In this document: piece by piece, positions 8,156 to 16,119 of the stretch
Layout: the number at the start of each line of letters is the position of its first letter
Numbering within the stretch: position 1 is the first letter of the stretch
Assembly (NCBI GenBank): GCA_023410975.1
Contig: JAEYPG010000602.1
Location: forward strand, 1 to 28,618
DNA: 28,618 nucleotides
Reading direction: 5' to 3'
DNA from: Pseudomonadota bacterium
GTDB taxonomy: Bacteria > Pseudomonadota > Gammaproteobacteria > Burkholderiales > Burkholderiaceae_C
Position numbers and translations under genes: made by a program
Notes under the pieces: generated by a model
Seen by the model: only the letters and a program-made list of their open reading frames with translations
The model's database searches: none
What the model was told of the DNA's origin: nothing

Positions 8156-9009
8156 CGGCGCCGGACGTTTCCTTGGCGCCGGGCACGTTACGCGAGGCCC
8201 TGACCCGCGCCAAGGCGCTGGGCCTGGACCGGCTCGATGCCCAGCTGCTGCTGGCGCACCACCTGCAACGCCCGCGCAGCTGGCTGCTCGCACACGACGA
8301 CGCCACGCTGACGCCGGAGCAACGGGAGCGCTTCGACGCCGACGCAGCGCGCCGCGCCGATGGCATGCCCATCGCCTATCTGCTGGGCCAGCGTGAGTTC
8401 CACGGGCTGATGCTGCAGGTCACGTCCGACGTACTGGACCCGCGTCCGGACACCGAGACGCTGGTGGAGTGGGCGCTGGAGCTGCTGGCCGGCGAGCTGG
8501 CGGCGCTGCCCGCGCCGCAGGTGCTGGACCTGGGCACCGGCAGTGGCGCCATCGCCCTGGCCGTCAAGCACGCTGCACCACGCGTGTGCATGCGGGCGCT
8601 GGATGCCAGTGCCTCGGCGCTGGCGGTGGCCCAGGGTAATGCGCAGCGCCTGGGCCTAGAGGTGGGCTTTGCCCTGTCCGACTGGTGGAGCGCGCTGGCG
8701 CTGCCACGCCTGCATCTGGCGCTAAGCAATCCGCCCTACATCGACGGCGACGATCCGCATCTGGCACAGCTGCGCCACGAACCGTTGCAGGCGCTCACGC
8801 CCGGTCCCGACGGCATGGCGGCGATCGAACGCATCGTGGACGGTGCGCCGGCCCATCTGGAGCCTGGTGCCTGGCTGCTGCTCGAACATGGCTTCGACCA
8901 GGGTGCCGCTGCGCGCCAGGTGCTGCAGCGGCGCGGCTTCACAGCCGTGGCGACACGCCGTGACCTCGCCGGCCAGGAGCGTTGCAGTGGCGGGCGCTGG
9001 CCGGGCTGA
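8152..9009 (+). CDS. prmC: Peptide chain release factor N5-glutamine methyltransferase
   Basis: PrmC methylates the glutamine of the GGQ motif in RF1 and RF2, which raises termination efficiency. The 285-residue product has an N-terminal helical recognition domain and a Rossmann methyltransferase domain with the SAM loop VLDLGTGSGAIAL (124-136) and the glutamine-binding NPPY (193-196). The ATG overlaps the prfA stop by 4 nt, which fixes the start and ties it to its substrate gene. Confidence 0.97.
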   Translation: MTAPDVSLAPGTLREALTRAKALGLDRLDAQLLLAHHLQRPRSWLLAHDDATLTPEQRERFDADAARRADGMPIAYLLGQREFHGLMLQVTSDVLDPRPDTETLVEWALELLAGELAALPAPQVLDLGTGSGAIALAVKHAAPRVCMRALDASASALAVAQGNAQRLGLEVGFALSDWWSALALPRLHLALSNPPYIDGDDPHLAQLRHEPLQALTPGPDGMAAIERIVDGAPAHLEPGAWLLLEHGFDQGAAARQVLQRRGFTAVATRRDLAGQERCSGGRWPG

Positions 9010-9134
9010 GGCGGCATCCGCAACCTCTTTCACGGCGGGCGGCAATCCCGGGATGGCACCAATCAGGCCATGCGCCATGGCCCCGCGCAGCGGCGTAGCA
9101 TGAAGCGACCGTGGAGCGGCAAGGGGGTAGCGCG

Positions 9135-9707
9135 ATGAAGGCAATCCGGAAACTGTCCCTGTGGTTCATGGCGCTGGGCTGTGCGGCCGCACAGGCCGAC
9201 GGCGGCCTGCGGGTGGCGCCCGATGAGGCGCCCTGGCCGCGTTGGCAGGCGCGCATCGGGGTGGACCAAGCGCCGCCCTGGCGGGGCGACCTAGCCCCAA
9301 GTGGCAATGGCCTGCGCAGCATGAAGCTGCTGGGCGACGTTTATCTCAGCGGCCCGGGCTTCGGCGAAGGGCATGTGGTGGGTGGCGTGCGCGCCACGGG
9401 CGGGCTGCTGCTGGGCAGCCGCTCGCCGCTGTTGGGCGCCGCGTCCGGCTCGCCGTTGTCTCTCAGCGTCTCCAACAGCCTGCTCACGCCCGGGCGCGGC
9501 GAAGAGGCCTTCGATGCGCCGCCGGTGGGCTACCTGGGCATCGGCTATAGCAGCCTGTCCACGCGCGGCGGCTGGGGCTTCAGCGCCGACTTGGGCGTGA
9601 CGACAGGCACGGGCCTGCGTGCGCCCGAGACGCGCAACCTGGACGAGGCGGTACGCGAGCTGCGGCTGCGGCCGGTGCTGCAGCTGGGTGTCTCTTACGC
9701 CTTCTGA
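9135..9707 (+). CDS. Predicted outer-membrane beta-barrel protein, function unknown
   Basis: The 190-residue product begins with a Sec signal peptide (MKAIRKLSLWFMALGCAAAQA, likely cleaved before DGG). It then has alternating-residue stretches rich in Gly, Leu and Tyr, such as LLGDVYLSGPGFGEGHVV and VLQLGVSYAF, and ends in Phe, the usual signature for BamA-dependent outer-membrane insertion. No known enzyme motif is seen. The start at 9135 follows a purine-rich AAGGGGG (9121-9127); a GTG at 9111 is possible but would precede that site. The gene sits between prmC and grxD, with 125 nt before it and 96 nt after, so it has room for its own promoter. I recall similar short barrel-like proteins in Comamonadaceae, but no named family. 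Confidence 0.8.
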   Translation: MKAIRKLSLWFMALGCAAAQADGGLRVAPDEAPWPRWQARIGVDQAPPWRGDLAPSGNGLRSMKLLGDVYLSGPGFGEGHVVGGVRATGGLLLGSRSPLLGAASGSPLSLSVSNSLLTPGRGEEAFDAPPVGYLGIGYSSLSTRGGWGFSADLGVTTGTGLRAPETRNLDEAVRELRLRPVLQLGVSYAF

Positions 9708-9712
9708 AGCCA

Positions 9713-9742
9713 CCGTGCCAGGGGCTTTGCCCTATGGCACGG
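9713..9742. repeat. Hairpin after the outer-membrane protein gene
   Basis: CCGTGCCA (9713-9720) pairs with TGGCACGG (9735-9742), and the interior (GGGGC TTT GCCC) can extend the stem with small bulges. It begins 6 nt after the stop codon at 9707. No T-tract follows, so it is at best an imperfect terminator or a 3'-end stabiliser that separates this gene from grxD. Confidence 0.5.
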
Positions 9743-9803
9743 CGACGGGGTGCCGCATGCCGTATAACGCCGGCTGTTTGAATCCCCTATTTCCAGAGAC
9801 ACC

Positions 9804-10124
9804 ATGGAAGACGTCCAGAAGCGCATCGACGACATCGTGAAGAACAACCGCGTGGTGCTGTTCATGAAAGGCACCGCGCAGTTCCCGATGTGCGGTTTCT
9901 CCGGTCGCGCCGTCCAGATCCTCAAGGCCTGCGGCGTGCAGGATCTGCAGACCGTGAACGTGCTGGAAGACGAGGCCGTGCGCCAGGGCATCAAGACCTA
10001 CGCCAACTGGCCCACCATTCCGCAGCTGTACGTCAATGGCGAGTTCGTCGGCGGCTCGGACATCATGATGGAGATGTACCAGGCGGGCGAGCTGCAGCAG
10101 GTGCTGGACGCCAAGCAAGCTTGA
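9804..10124 (+). CDS. grxD: Monothiol glutaredoxin (Grx4/GrxD family)
   Basis: Monothiol CGFS glutaredoxins carry and deliver 2Fe-2S clusters with glutathione as ligand, often together with BolA-type partners. The 106-residue product is one glutaredoxin domain with the CGFS active site at residues 30-33 (FPMCGFSGRAV), the glutathione-contacting WPTIPQLYVNGEFVGGSD region, and the usual family length. A TATAAC -10-like element (9763-9768) lies 35 nt upstream without a clear -35. ubiX starts 2 nt after its stop, so the pair is almost certainly cotranscribed. Confidence 0.96.
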   Translation: MEDVQKRIDDIVKNNRVVLFMKGTAQFPMCGFSGRAVQILKACGVQDLQTVNVLEDEAVRQGIKTYANWPTIPQLYVNGEFVGGSDIMMEMYQAGELQQVLDAKQA

Positions 10125-10126
10125 GC

Positions 10127-10687
10127 ATGCAACGGCTGGTCGTGGGCCTCACCGGCGCCAGCGGTGCGGTCTACGGCGTGAAGCTGCTACAGCGGGCGCG
10201 GACCCTGGGTGTGCACACGCACCTGGTGGCCACGCCCGCGGGTGTGCTCAACGTCCACCACGAGCTCGGTCTCGACCGCCGCGCGCTGGAAGCGCTGGCC
10301 GACGAGGCACATGCACCCGGCGACGTAGGCGCTTGCATCGCCAGCGGCTCGCACCCGGTGGACGCGATGCTCATTGCGCCCTGCTCCATGAAGACGCTGG
10401 CCGCCGTCGCACATGGCTTCGGTGACAACCTGCTCACGCGCGCGGCCGACGTGATGCTCAAAGAGCGGCGCCGGCTATTGCTGCTGGTGCGGGAAACGCC
10501 CTTCAACCTTGCGCATCTGCGCAACATGACGGCGGTGACGGAAATGGGCGGCATCGTCTTTCCGCCGCTGCCGGCCTTCTACAACCATCCCGGCAGCATT
10601 GACGAGATGGTGGACGACACCGTGGAACGCGTGCTGGCGCTGGCCGGCATCGTCGCTGCCCAGCCCCGCGCCTGGCAGGGCTTGTAG
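10127..10687 (+). CDS. ubiX: Flavin prenyltransferase UbiX
   Basis: UbiX attaches a dimethylallyl group to FMN, making the prenylated flavin cofactor used by UbiD-type decarboxylases in ubiquinone synthesis. The 186-residue product shows the FMN-binding GLTGASGAVYGVKLL near the N-terminus, PCSMKTLAAVAHG in the middle, and the RETPFNLAHLRNM and PPLPAFYNHP segments typical of UbiX. The ATG lies 2 nt after the grxD stop, and the 186-aa length matches the family. ubiD is not in the window. Confidence 0.96.
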   Translation: MQRLVVGLTGASGAVYGVKLLQRARTLGVHTHLVATPAGVLNVHHELGLDRRALEALADEAHAPGDVGACIASGSHPVDAMLIAPCSMKTLAAVAHGFGDNLLTRAADVMLKERRRLLLLVRETPFNLAHLRNMTAVTEMGGIVFPPLPAFYNHPGSIDEMVDDTVERVLALAGIVAAQPRAWQGL

Positions 10688-10695
10688 CCGGGGTA

Positions 10696-10722
10696 CTGAG
10701 CCCTTCGGCCGCGCCGGCTCAG
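10696..10722. terminator. Possible bidirectional hairpin between ubiX and the transglycosylase
   Basis: CTGAGCC (10696-10702) and GGCTCAG (10716-10722) form a 7-bp stem around a 13-nt loop between convergent genes, overlapping the transglycosylase stop codon. There is no T-tract, so a terminator role is only inferred from position. Confidence 0.3.
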
Positions 10723-11321
10723 CCCGGCATCACCCATTGGCGCTGGGCGCCGAGAACCTTGCCGGGATACTCCGGACGCCCGCGGCTGCCGTTGTAGCGG
10801 CCCAGCGCCATGAAAAGATTGCCGCCTTCGCGCTCCAGGTAGTGCCGCAGGATCACGCAGCCGAAGCGCAGATTGGTCTGCATGTGGAAGAGGCGGTTGG
10901 CGTCGCCGTCACCAATGAGCCGGGCCCAGAACGGCATCACCTGCATGTAGCCGCGCGCGCCGGCGGCACTGACTGCGTACTTGCGGAAGTTGCTCTCCAC
11001 CTGCACCAAGCCCAGCACCAAATCGGGCTCCAGGCCCGCGCGGCGGCTCTCGTACCAGAGCGTTTCCAGGAACTCCACGCGCGTGCGCAACTCGGTCTTG
11101 CGCGGCTGCAACCGCTCGCTCATGGCGGTGAGCCAACGCAGATAAGCCATGCGTTGCGCGGTGCTGGGAAATTCAGGCCGCGGTGGCTCGGCGGCGGCCA
11201 CGGCGGCGGAGAGTGCCGAGCGCACAGCGTCGGAAAGATCCTCCTCCCGCTGCGCGCCGGCCCAGGCGCTGCCCAGCGGCAGTGCCAGTACGGCGGTGCT
11301 CAGCAGGCCGCGGCGTCTCAC
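10719..11321 (-). CDS. Lytic transglycosylase (SLT family)
   Basis: These enzymes cleave the MurNAc-GlcNAc bond of peptidoglycan with formation of 1,6-anhydroMurNAc and act in the periplasm. The 200-residue product has an N-terminal signal sequence (MRRRGLLSTAVLALPLGSAWA), a helical spacer, and a goose-lysozyme-like SLT domain with the catalytic Glu109 in VQVESNFRKYAVS. GARGYMQVMPFW and a C-terminal GRYNGSRG follow. The start codon is GTG, overlapping the proS stop as GTGA, so it is probably translated by coupling from proS. The RRRGLL start resembles a twin-arginine motif only weakly; Sec export is more likely. Confidence 0.92.
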   Translation of the reverse strand: MRRRGLLSTAVLALPLGSAWAGAQREEDLSDAVRSALSAAVAAAEPPRPEFPSTAQRMAYLRWLTAMSERLQPRKTELRTRVEFLETLWYESRRAGLEPDLVLGLVQVESNFRKYAVSAAGARGYMQVMPFWARLIGDGDANRLFHMQTNLRFGCVILRHYLEREGGNLFMALGRYNGSRGRPEYPGKVLGAQRQWVMPG

Positions 11322-13063
11322 ACGCCGAGCTTGTCCTTCAGGAAGGCATCGATCTCGGCCAGTGCCACCGGGGTGGCCTGTGCGTCGCGACGGCCCTGGT
11401 ATTCGAGCTTGCCTTCCTTGAGGCCGCGGTCGGAGATGACCACGCGGTGCGGCACGCCAATGAGCTCCCAGTCAGCGAACATCGCGCCAGGTCGTTCGCC
11501 GCGGTCATCGAGCAGCACGTCCACGCCCTGCGCCTGCAGTGCCTGGTACAGCCGCTCGGCCTCGGTGCGCACCGCCTCGCTGCGGTCCATGCCAATGGGG
11601 CAGACCACCACACGGAATGGCGCCATGGCGTCAGGCCAAATGATCCCGCGCTCGTCGTGGTTCTGCTCGATGGCCGCGCCCAGCAGCCGCGTCACGCCGA
11701 TGCCGTAGCAACCCATCTCCATGAACTGCGGCTTGCCCTTCTCGTCCAGGTAGGTCGCGTTCATGGCCTTGGAGTACTTGGTCCCCAGGTAGAACACGTG
11801 CCCCACCTCAATGCCGCGCTGGATCGCCAACAGCCCCTTGCCATCCGGCGAGGGGTCGCCTTCAACGACGTTGCGGATGTCGGCCACCACGTCGGGCTCA
11901 GGCAGGTCACGTCCCCAGTTGGCGCCGGTGTAGTGGAAGTCCTCGTCGTTGGCGCCGCAGACGAAGTCCGCCATGTTCGCTACCGTGCGGTCAGCCACCA
12001 CTTTCACCGGCTGCTTCAGGCCGATAGGGCCCAGGTAGCCGGGCTTGCAACCGAAGTGGGCGTCGATCTCGGCCACGGTGGCAAAGCGGAAACCCCCTTT
12101 GAGGCCTTCGATTTTGCTGGCCTTGACCTCGTTGAGCTCATGGTCGCCACGCACCATCAACAGCCAGACGGTGGTCTTCTTGACTTTGCCGGCTTCATCC
12201 AAATCGTCGGTGGCGAGCACCAGCGACTTGACCGTACGCTGCAGCGGCAGGCCTAGCAGTTCGGCCACGTCGGCGCAGGTGGCCTTGCCCGGCGTAGGCG
12301 CCTTGGTCAGCGGCTCGGCGGCGGCAGCACGCTCGGCCAGCAGCGGCAGCGCCTCGGCCAACTCAATGTTGGCGGCGAAGTCGCTGTTGGGGCAGTAGAC
12401 GATTGCGTCCTCGCCGGTGTCGGCGATCACCTGGAATTCGTGCGAGCGGTCACCCCCGATGGCGCCGGTATCGGCCGCCACGGCGCGGTACTGCAGGCCC
12501 ATGCGGTCGAAGATAGCGATGTAAGCATTGAACATCGCGTCGTAGCTGCGACCGGCGGATTCCACATCTCGATCGAAGGAATATGCGTCCTTCATCGTGA
12601 ATTCCCGCCCGCGCATGATGCCGAAACGGGGTCGGCGCTCGTCGCGGAACTTCGTTTGGATGTGATAGAAGTTCTTGGGCAGCTGCTTGTAGCTCCGCAA
12701 CTCCTGGCGCGCGATGTCTGTCACGACCTCTTCGGAAGTCGGCTGGATGATGAAGTCGCGCTGGTGCCGATCCTTTACGCGCAGCAACTCCGGCCCCATC
12801 TTGTCGAAGCGCCCCGTTTCCTGCCACAGCTCGGCAGGCTGCACCACGGGCATGAGCAGCTCGATGGCACCGGCGCGATTCATCTCCTCGCGGATAACCG
12901 CTTCGACCTTACGGATCACGCGCAGCCCCATGGGCATGTAGTTGTAGATGCCCGCGCCCAGGCGCTTGATTAGTCCGGCGCGCATCATGAGCTTGTGGCT
13001 CACGATCTCGGCATCGGCGGGCGCCTCCTTGAGCGTGGAGACAAAAAACTGCGAGGCTTTCAT
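11318..13063 (-). CDS. proS: Prolyl-tRNA synthetase (bacterial type, with editing domain)
   Basis: This class II synthetase charges tRNA-Pro with proline. The 581-residue product has motif 1 around residues 40-72, motif 2 with FRDERRPRFGIMRGREFT (139-156), a long insertion after about residue 220 corresponding to the INS/YbaK-like domain that hydrolyses Ala-tRNA(Pro), motif 3 (YGIGVTRLLGAAIEQ), and a C-terminal anticodon-binding domain. The start at 13063 gives the expected MKASQFFVSTLKEAPADAE; the frame runs on to 13165 but that extension does not look like the family. The Shine-Dalgarno sequence is poor. A cell-wall hydrolase gene overlaps its 3' end. A tRNA-Pro gene lies about 5 kb away. 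Confidence 0.96.
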   Translation of the reverse strand: MKASQFFVSTLKEAPADAEIVSHKLMMRAGLIKRLGAGIYNYMPMGLRVIRKVEAVIREEMNRAGAIELLMPVVQPAELWQETGRFDKMGPELLRVKDRHQRDFIIQPTSEEVVTDIARQELRSYKQLPKNFYHIQTKFRDERRPRFGIMRGREFTMKDAYSFDRDVESAGRSYDAMFNAYIAIFDRMGLQYRAVAADTGAIGGDRSHEFQVIADTGEDAIVYCPNSDFAANIELAEALPLLAERAAAAEPLTKAPTPGKATCADVAELLGLPLQRTVKSLVLATDDLDEAGKVKKTTVWLLMVRGDHELNEVKASKIEGLKGGFRFATVAEIDAHFGCKPGYLGPIGLKQPVKVVADRTVANMADFVCGANDEDFHYTGANWGRDLPEPDVVADIRNVVEGDPSPDGKGLLAIQRGIEVGHVFYLGTKYSKAMNATYLDEKGKPQFMEMGCYGIGVTRLLGAAIEQNHDERGIIWPDAMAPFRVVVCPIGMDRSEAVRTEAERLYQALQAQGVDVLLDDRGERPGAMFADWELIGVPHRVVISDRGLKEGKLEYQGRRDAQATPVALAEIDAFLKDKLGV

Positions 13064-13160
13064 GGATGAGAAATCAAGAGATTGCACGACGGCGCCGTGG
13101 AGTGCGCCGGGGGTTCGGAAGTCGGGGGTTACCGAGATAACGCAGGCCGCAGCGAGCCGG

Positions 13161-13197
13161 TGCAATAATCAAATCAATTCAAGAATTGGGGTTGATT
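13161..13197 (+). promoter_or_regulatory. Extended -10 promoter and nested inverted repeat before rppH
   Basis: TGC followed by AATAAT (13161-13169) resembles an extended -10; no good -35 is visible. Just downstream, CAATTC-AA-GAATTG (13175-13188) lies within a wider AATCAA (13172-13177) and TTGATT (13192-13197) pair that ends against the ATG at 13198. The GGGG that could serve as ribosome binding site sits inside this fold. Confidence 0.4.
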
Positions 13198-13779
13198 ATG
13201 CTCGACCGTGAAGGCTTCAGGCCCAACGTCGGCATCGTCCTGCTCAACGCGCGGAATCAGGTGTTCTGGGGCAAACGGCTCCGTACCCACTCCTGGCAGT
13301 TCCCGCAAGGCGGTATCAAGTACGGCGAGACGCCCGAGCAGGCCATGTTCCGCGAACTGCACGAGGAGGTGGGCCTTCGACCCGAACATGTCAAGGTGCT
13401 CGCCCGTACGCGCGACTGGTTGCGCTACGAAGTCCCCGACCACTACATCCGCCGCGATGCCCGCGGTCACTACAAGGGGCAAAAGCAGATCTGGTTCCTG
13501 CTCAAGCTCCTGGGCCGCGACTGCGACATGAACCTGCGCGCCACTGACCATCCCGAGTTCGACGCTTGGCGCTGGAACGACTACTGGGTGCCGCTGGACA
13601 TGGTCATCGAGTTCAAGCGCGACGTGTATCAGATGGCGCTCACCGAACTCGCACGCTTTCTGCCGCGCGCCAATCCGCACAACCGCTATTTGCGCGCGGG
13701 CATGCGTTCGCATCAGCGCCACGAGGAGCCGCCAGACGCCTCGCTGGCGCCGCCGGCCACTCCCGTCAACCGCGCCTGA
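13198..13779 (+). CDS. rppH: RNA pyrophosphohydrolase (Nudix)
   Basis: RppH removes pyrophosphate from 5'-triphosphorylated mRNA and opens it to RNase E decay. The 193-residue product has the Nudix box at about residues 38-60 (GGIKYGETPEQAMFRELHEE plus VGL), the family-typical LDREGFRPNVGIVLLN start, and RTRDWLRYEVP. The C-terminal ~25 residues are a low-complexity Pro/Ala tail, as in many betaproteobacterial copies. I chose the ATG at 13198 over a TTG at 13186. It is divergent from proS and convergent with proB. Confidence 0.95.
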   Translation: MLDREGFRPNVGIVLLNARNQVFWGKRLRTHSWQFPQGGIKYGETPEQAMFRELHEEVGLRPEHVKVLARTRDWLRYEVPDHYIRRDARGHYKGQKQIWFLLKLLGRDCDMNLRATDHPEFDAWRWNDYWVPLDMVIEFKRDVYQMALTELARFLPRANPHNRYLRAGMRSHQRHEEPPDASLAPPATPVNRA

Positions 13780-13850
13780 GCAGAGCCGCTCCAGGCACCG
13801 CGCCGCAGCGCCTGGTCGTTGATGACCCGGGACGCTGCCGCGCCTTTTTT

Positions 13851-14969
13851 TCAAGCCAGCACGAGGTTGGCCCGATCGATGAGCTCAGGCTCGTTGACAT
13901 AGCCCAACAGCACCTCGATCTGCGATGAGGGCTTGCGCATGATCAGCCGCGCCTCGGCGCTGGAATAGTTAGCCAAACCCCGCGCCACTTCGACGCCCTG
14001 GGCATCGCGCACCGCGATGACGTCGCCCCGGTGAAACTCGCCCTGCACTTCCACCACACCGATGGGCAGCAGGCTCTTGGCCTCCTCGCGCAACTTGGCC
14101 GCAGCCCCCGCGTCCACCACTACAGCGCCGCGCAACTGCAAGTGATCCGCCATCCACTGCTTGCGCGCAGCCAGCTTGGGCGTCGAGGCAATCAGCGCCG
14201 TGCCGATGGATTCGCCCTGAGCCAAGCGCAACAGCACATCAGGCTCGCGCCCATAGGCGATCACGGTGCTGGCGCCACTACCCGCTGCGCGCTTGGCGGC
14301 CAGGATCTTGGTAATCATCCCACCCTTGCCGATGCTGCTGCCCGCGCCGCCAGCCATCTGCTCCAACTCCGGCGTGCCGGCTGGCGCCTCGTCGATGAAG
14401 CGAGCATCGGGGTTCTTGCGCGGATCGGCGGAATACAGGCCGCGCTGGTCGGTGAGGATCACCAGCGCATCGGCCTCCACCAGGTTGGCTACCAGCGCGC
14501 CCAGCGTGTCGTTATCGCCGACCTTGATCTCGTCGGTCACCACTGTGTCGTTCTCGTTGATGACCGGGATCACCTTGAGCGTCAGCAGCGTCAGCAGCGT
14601 GGAACGTGCATTGAGATAGCGCTCACGATCGGCCAAATCGGCATGCGTGAGCAGCACCTGCGCGCTGCCCATGCCCTGTTCGCGCAGCTTGCTCTCGTAC
14701 ATCCGTGCCAGGCCCATCTGGCCGACGGCAGCTGCGGCCTGCAACTCATGCAGTTCCTTTGGACGCGCTGTCCAGCCCAAGCGCTTCATGCCTTCGGCAA
14801 TGGCACCGCTGGAAACCATGATGACTTCACGCCCCTGCTGCGCCAGCGCCGCGAGCTGCCGGCACCAGTTGCCGATGGCCTCGGCATCCACGCCGCGTCC
14901 ATCGTTGGTGACCAAGCTGGAGCCGACCTTGACGACGATACGCCGCGCCTGTCGCAATACCCTGCTCAT
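13851..14969 (-). CDS. proB: Glutamate 5-kinase
   Basis: ProB phosphorylates glutamate to gamma-glutamyl phosphate, the first and feedback-inhibited step of proline synthesis. The 372-residue product has an amino-acid-kinase domain (IVVKVGSSLVTNDG at the start, IMVSSGAIAEGMKRLG, INENDTVVTDEIKVGDND, GKGGMITKILAAKRAA) followed by a C-terminal PUA domain (from about residue 280). This is the full-length two-domain form, like E. coli ProB (367 aa). The ATG overlaps the obgE stop (ATGA), so it is coupled to obgE. proA is not in the window. Confidence 0.96.
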   Translation of the reverse strand: MSRVLRQARRIVVKVGSSLVTNDGRGVDAEAIGNWCRQLAALAQQGREVIMVSSGAIAEGMKRLGWTARPKELHELQAAAAVGQMGLARMYESKLREQGMGSAQVLLTHADLADRERYLNARSTLLTLLTLKVIPVINENDTVVTDEIKVGDNDTLGALVANLVEADALVILTDQRGLYSADPRKNPDARFIDEAPAGTPELEQMAGGAGSSIGKGGMITKILAAKRAAGSGASTVIAYGREPDVLLRLAQGESIGTALIASTPKLAARKQWMADHLQLRGAVVVDAGAAAKLREEAKSLLPIGVVEVQGEFHRGDVIAVRDAQGVEVARGLANYSSAEARLIMRKPSSQIEVLLGYVNEPELIDRANLVLA

Positions 14970-16045
14970 GCCGCGTCTCCATCGGTGCGCTGCACGCCGT
15001 CGAAGCGAGGGTCGACCTCCGGCTCCACCGGGTGCTTGTGCGCCTGGACGTGGTCAAAGATTGCGCGCAGCAGCGGATCCAGGCCCTCACGCGCCAGCGC
15101 TGAGATCTCGAAGACCGGCCCCTTCCACTTGAAGCGCTTGACGAAGTCCTTCACGCGTGCGACCCGCTGCTCCATAGGCACCATGTCGAGCTTGTTGAGC
15201 ACCAGCCACCGCGGCTTCTCGTACAGCGTCGGGTCGTACTTCTTGAGCTCGGCCACGATGGCCTTGGCCTGCGCCACCGGGTCCACGCTCTCGTCGAACG
15301 GCGCAAGGTCCACCACGTGCAGCAGCAACTGCGTGCGCTGCAGGTGGCGCAGGAATTGGTGCCCCAGGCCGGCGCCTTCGGCCGCTCCCTCGATCAGCCC
15401 CGGCACATCGGCCACCACGAAACTCTGCTCGGGCCCGACGCGCACCACACCCAGATTGGGATGCAGCGTGGTGAAGGGGTAATCGGCGATCTTGGGCCGT
15501 GCATTGGAAATGGCGGCAATGAGCGTGCTCTTGCCCGCATTGGGCATGCCCAGCAGCCCCACGTCGGCCAGCACGCGCAACTCCAGCTTGAGCTTGCGCC
15601 TCTCGCCCGGCCAGCCCGGCGTTTTCTGCCGCGGCGCGCGGTTGGTGCTGCTCTTGAAGTGCAAGTTGCCGAACCCGCCGTCACCGCCCTTGCAGATCAG
15701 CACCTTCTCGTCGGGCACCAGCAGCTCAGTCAGCACCTCCTCGGTCTCGGCGTCCTTGATGATCGTGCCCAGCGGCATGCGCAGCACGATGTCCTCGCCT
15801 GCGGCGCCGAACTGATCCGAGCCACGGCCGGGCTCGCCGTTGCGCGCCTCGTGGCGGCGCGCATAGCGGTAATCGATGAGCGTGTTGAGGTTGCGGTCCG
15901 CCACAGCCCAGATGCTGCCGCCGCGACCGCCGTCGCCGCCGTTGGGTCCGCCAAAGGGGATGAACTTCTCGCGCCGGAAGCTCACGCAGCCCGCGCCCCC
16001 GTCGCCCGCAGCGACATCGATGGTGGCTTCATCTACGAATTTCAT
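14966..16045 (-). CDS. obgE: GTPase ObgE/CgtA
   Basis: ObgE is an essential GTPase that binds the 50S subunit during late assembly and links ribosome maturation to the stringent response. The 359-residue product has the glycine-rich Obg fold (1-158, with GGPNGGDGGRGG), then the G domain: GMPNAGKST (166-174), a DYPFTTLHP switch I, DVPG (213-216), NKLD (284-287) and an EISALA element. The acidic C-terminal extension of some orthologs is short here. No ribosome binding site precedes the ATG. A terminator-like hairpin separates it from rpmA, so it probably has a promoter of its own in the 74-nt gap or depends on read-through. Confidence 0.97.
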   Translation of the reverse strand: MKFVDEATIDVAAGDGGAGCVSFRREKFIPFGGPNGGDGGRGGSIWAVADRNLNTLIDYRYARRHEARNGEPGRGSDQFGAAGEDIVLRMPLGTIIKDAETEEVLTELLVPDEKVLICKGGDGGFGNLHFKSSTNRAPRQKTPGWPGERRKLKLELRVLADVGLLGMPNAGKSTLIAAISNARPKIADYPFTTLHPNLGVVRVGPEQSFVVADVPGLIEGAAEGAGLGHQFLRHLQRTQLLLHVVDLAPFDESVDPVAQAKAIVAELKKYDPTLYEKPRWLVLNKLDMVPMEQRVARVKDFVKRFKWKGPVFEISALAREGLDPLLRAIFDHVQAHKHPVEPEVDPRFDGVQRTDGDAA

Positions 16046-16068
16046 GGCGCAAGAATAGTCAAGTCGGA

Positions 16069-16097
16069 AACGACAAAGCCCCGGCGGGCCGGGGCTT
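16069..16097 (-). terminator. Terminator after rplU-rpmA
   Basis: AAGCCCCGG (16076-16084) pairs perfectly with CCGGGGCTT (16089-16097) around a CGGG loop. Read on the minus strand it is followed by TTTGTCGTTT. It lies 22 nt after the rpmA stop and 30 nt before the obgE ATG, so it would end or attenuate rplU-rpmA transcription ahead of obgE. Confidence 0.7.
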
Positions 16098-16119
16098 GGA
16101 TGGTGACGAGGACGTCAGC

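Noticed and set aside
13064..13165. N-terminal extension of ProS
   Set aside because: The extra 34 residues are not ProS-like, and the internal ATG gives the canonical MKASQFF start.
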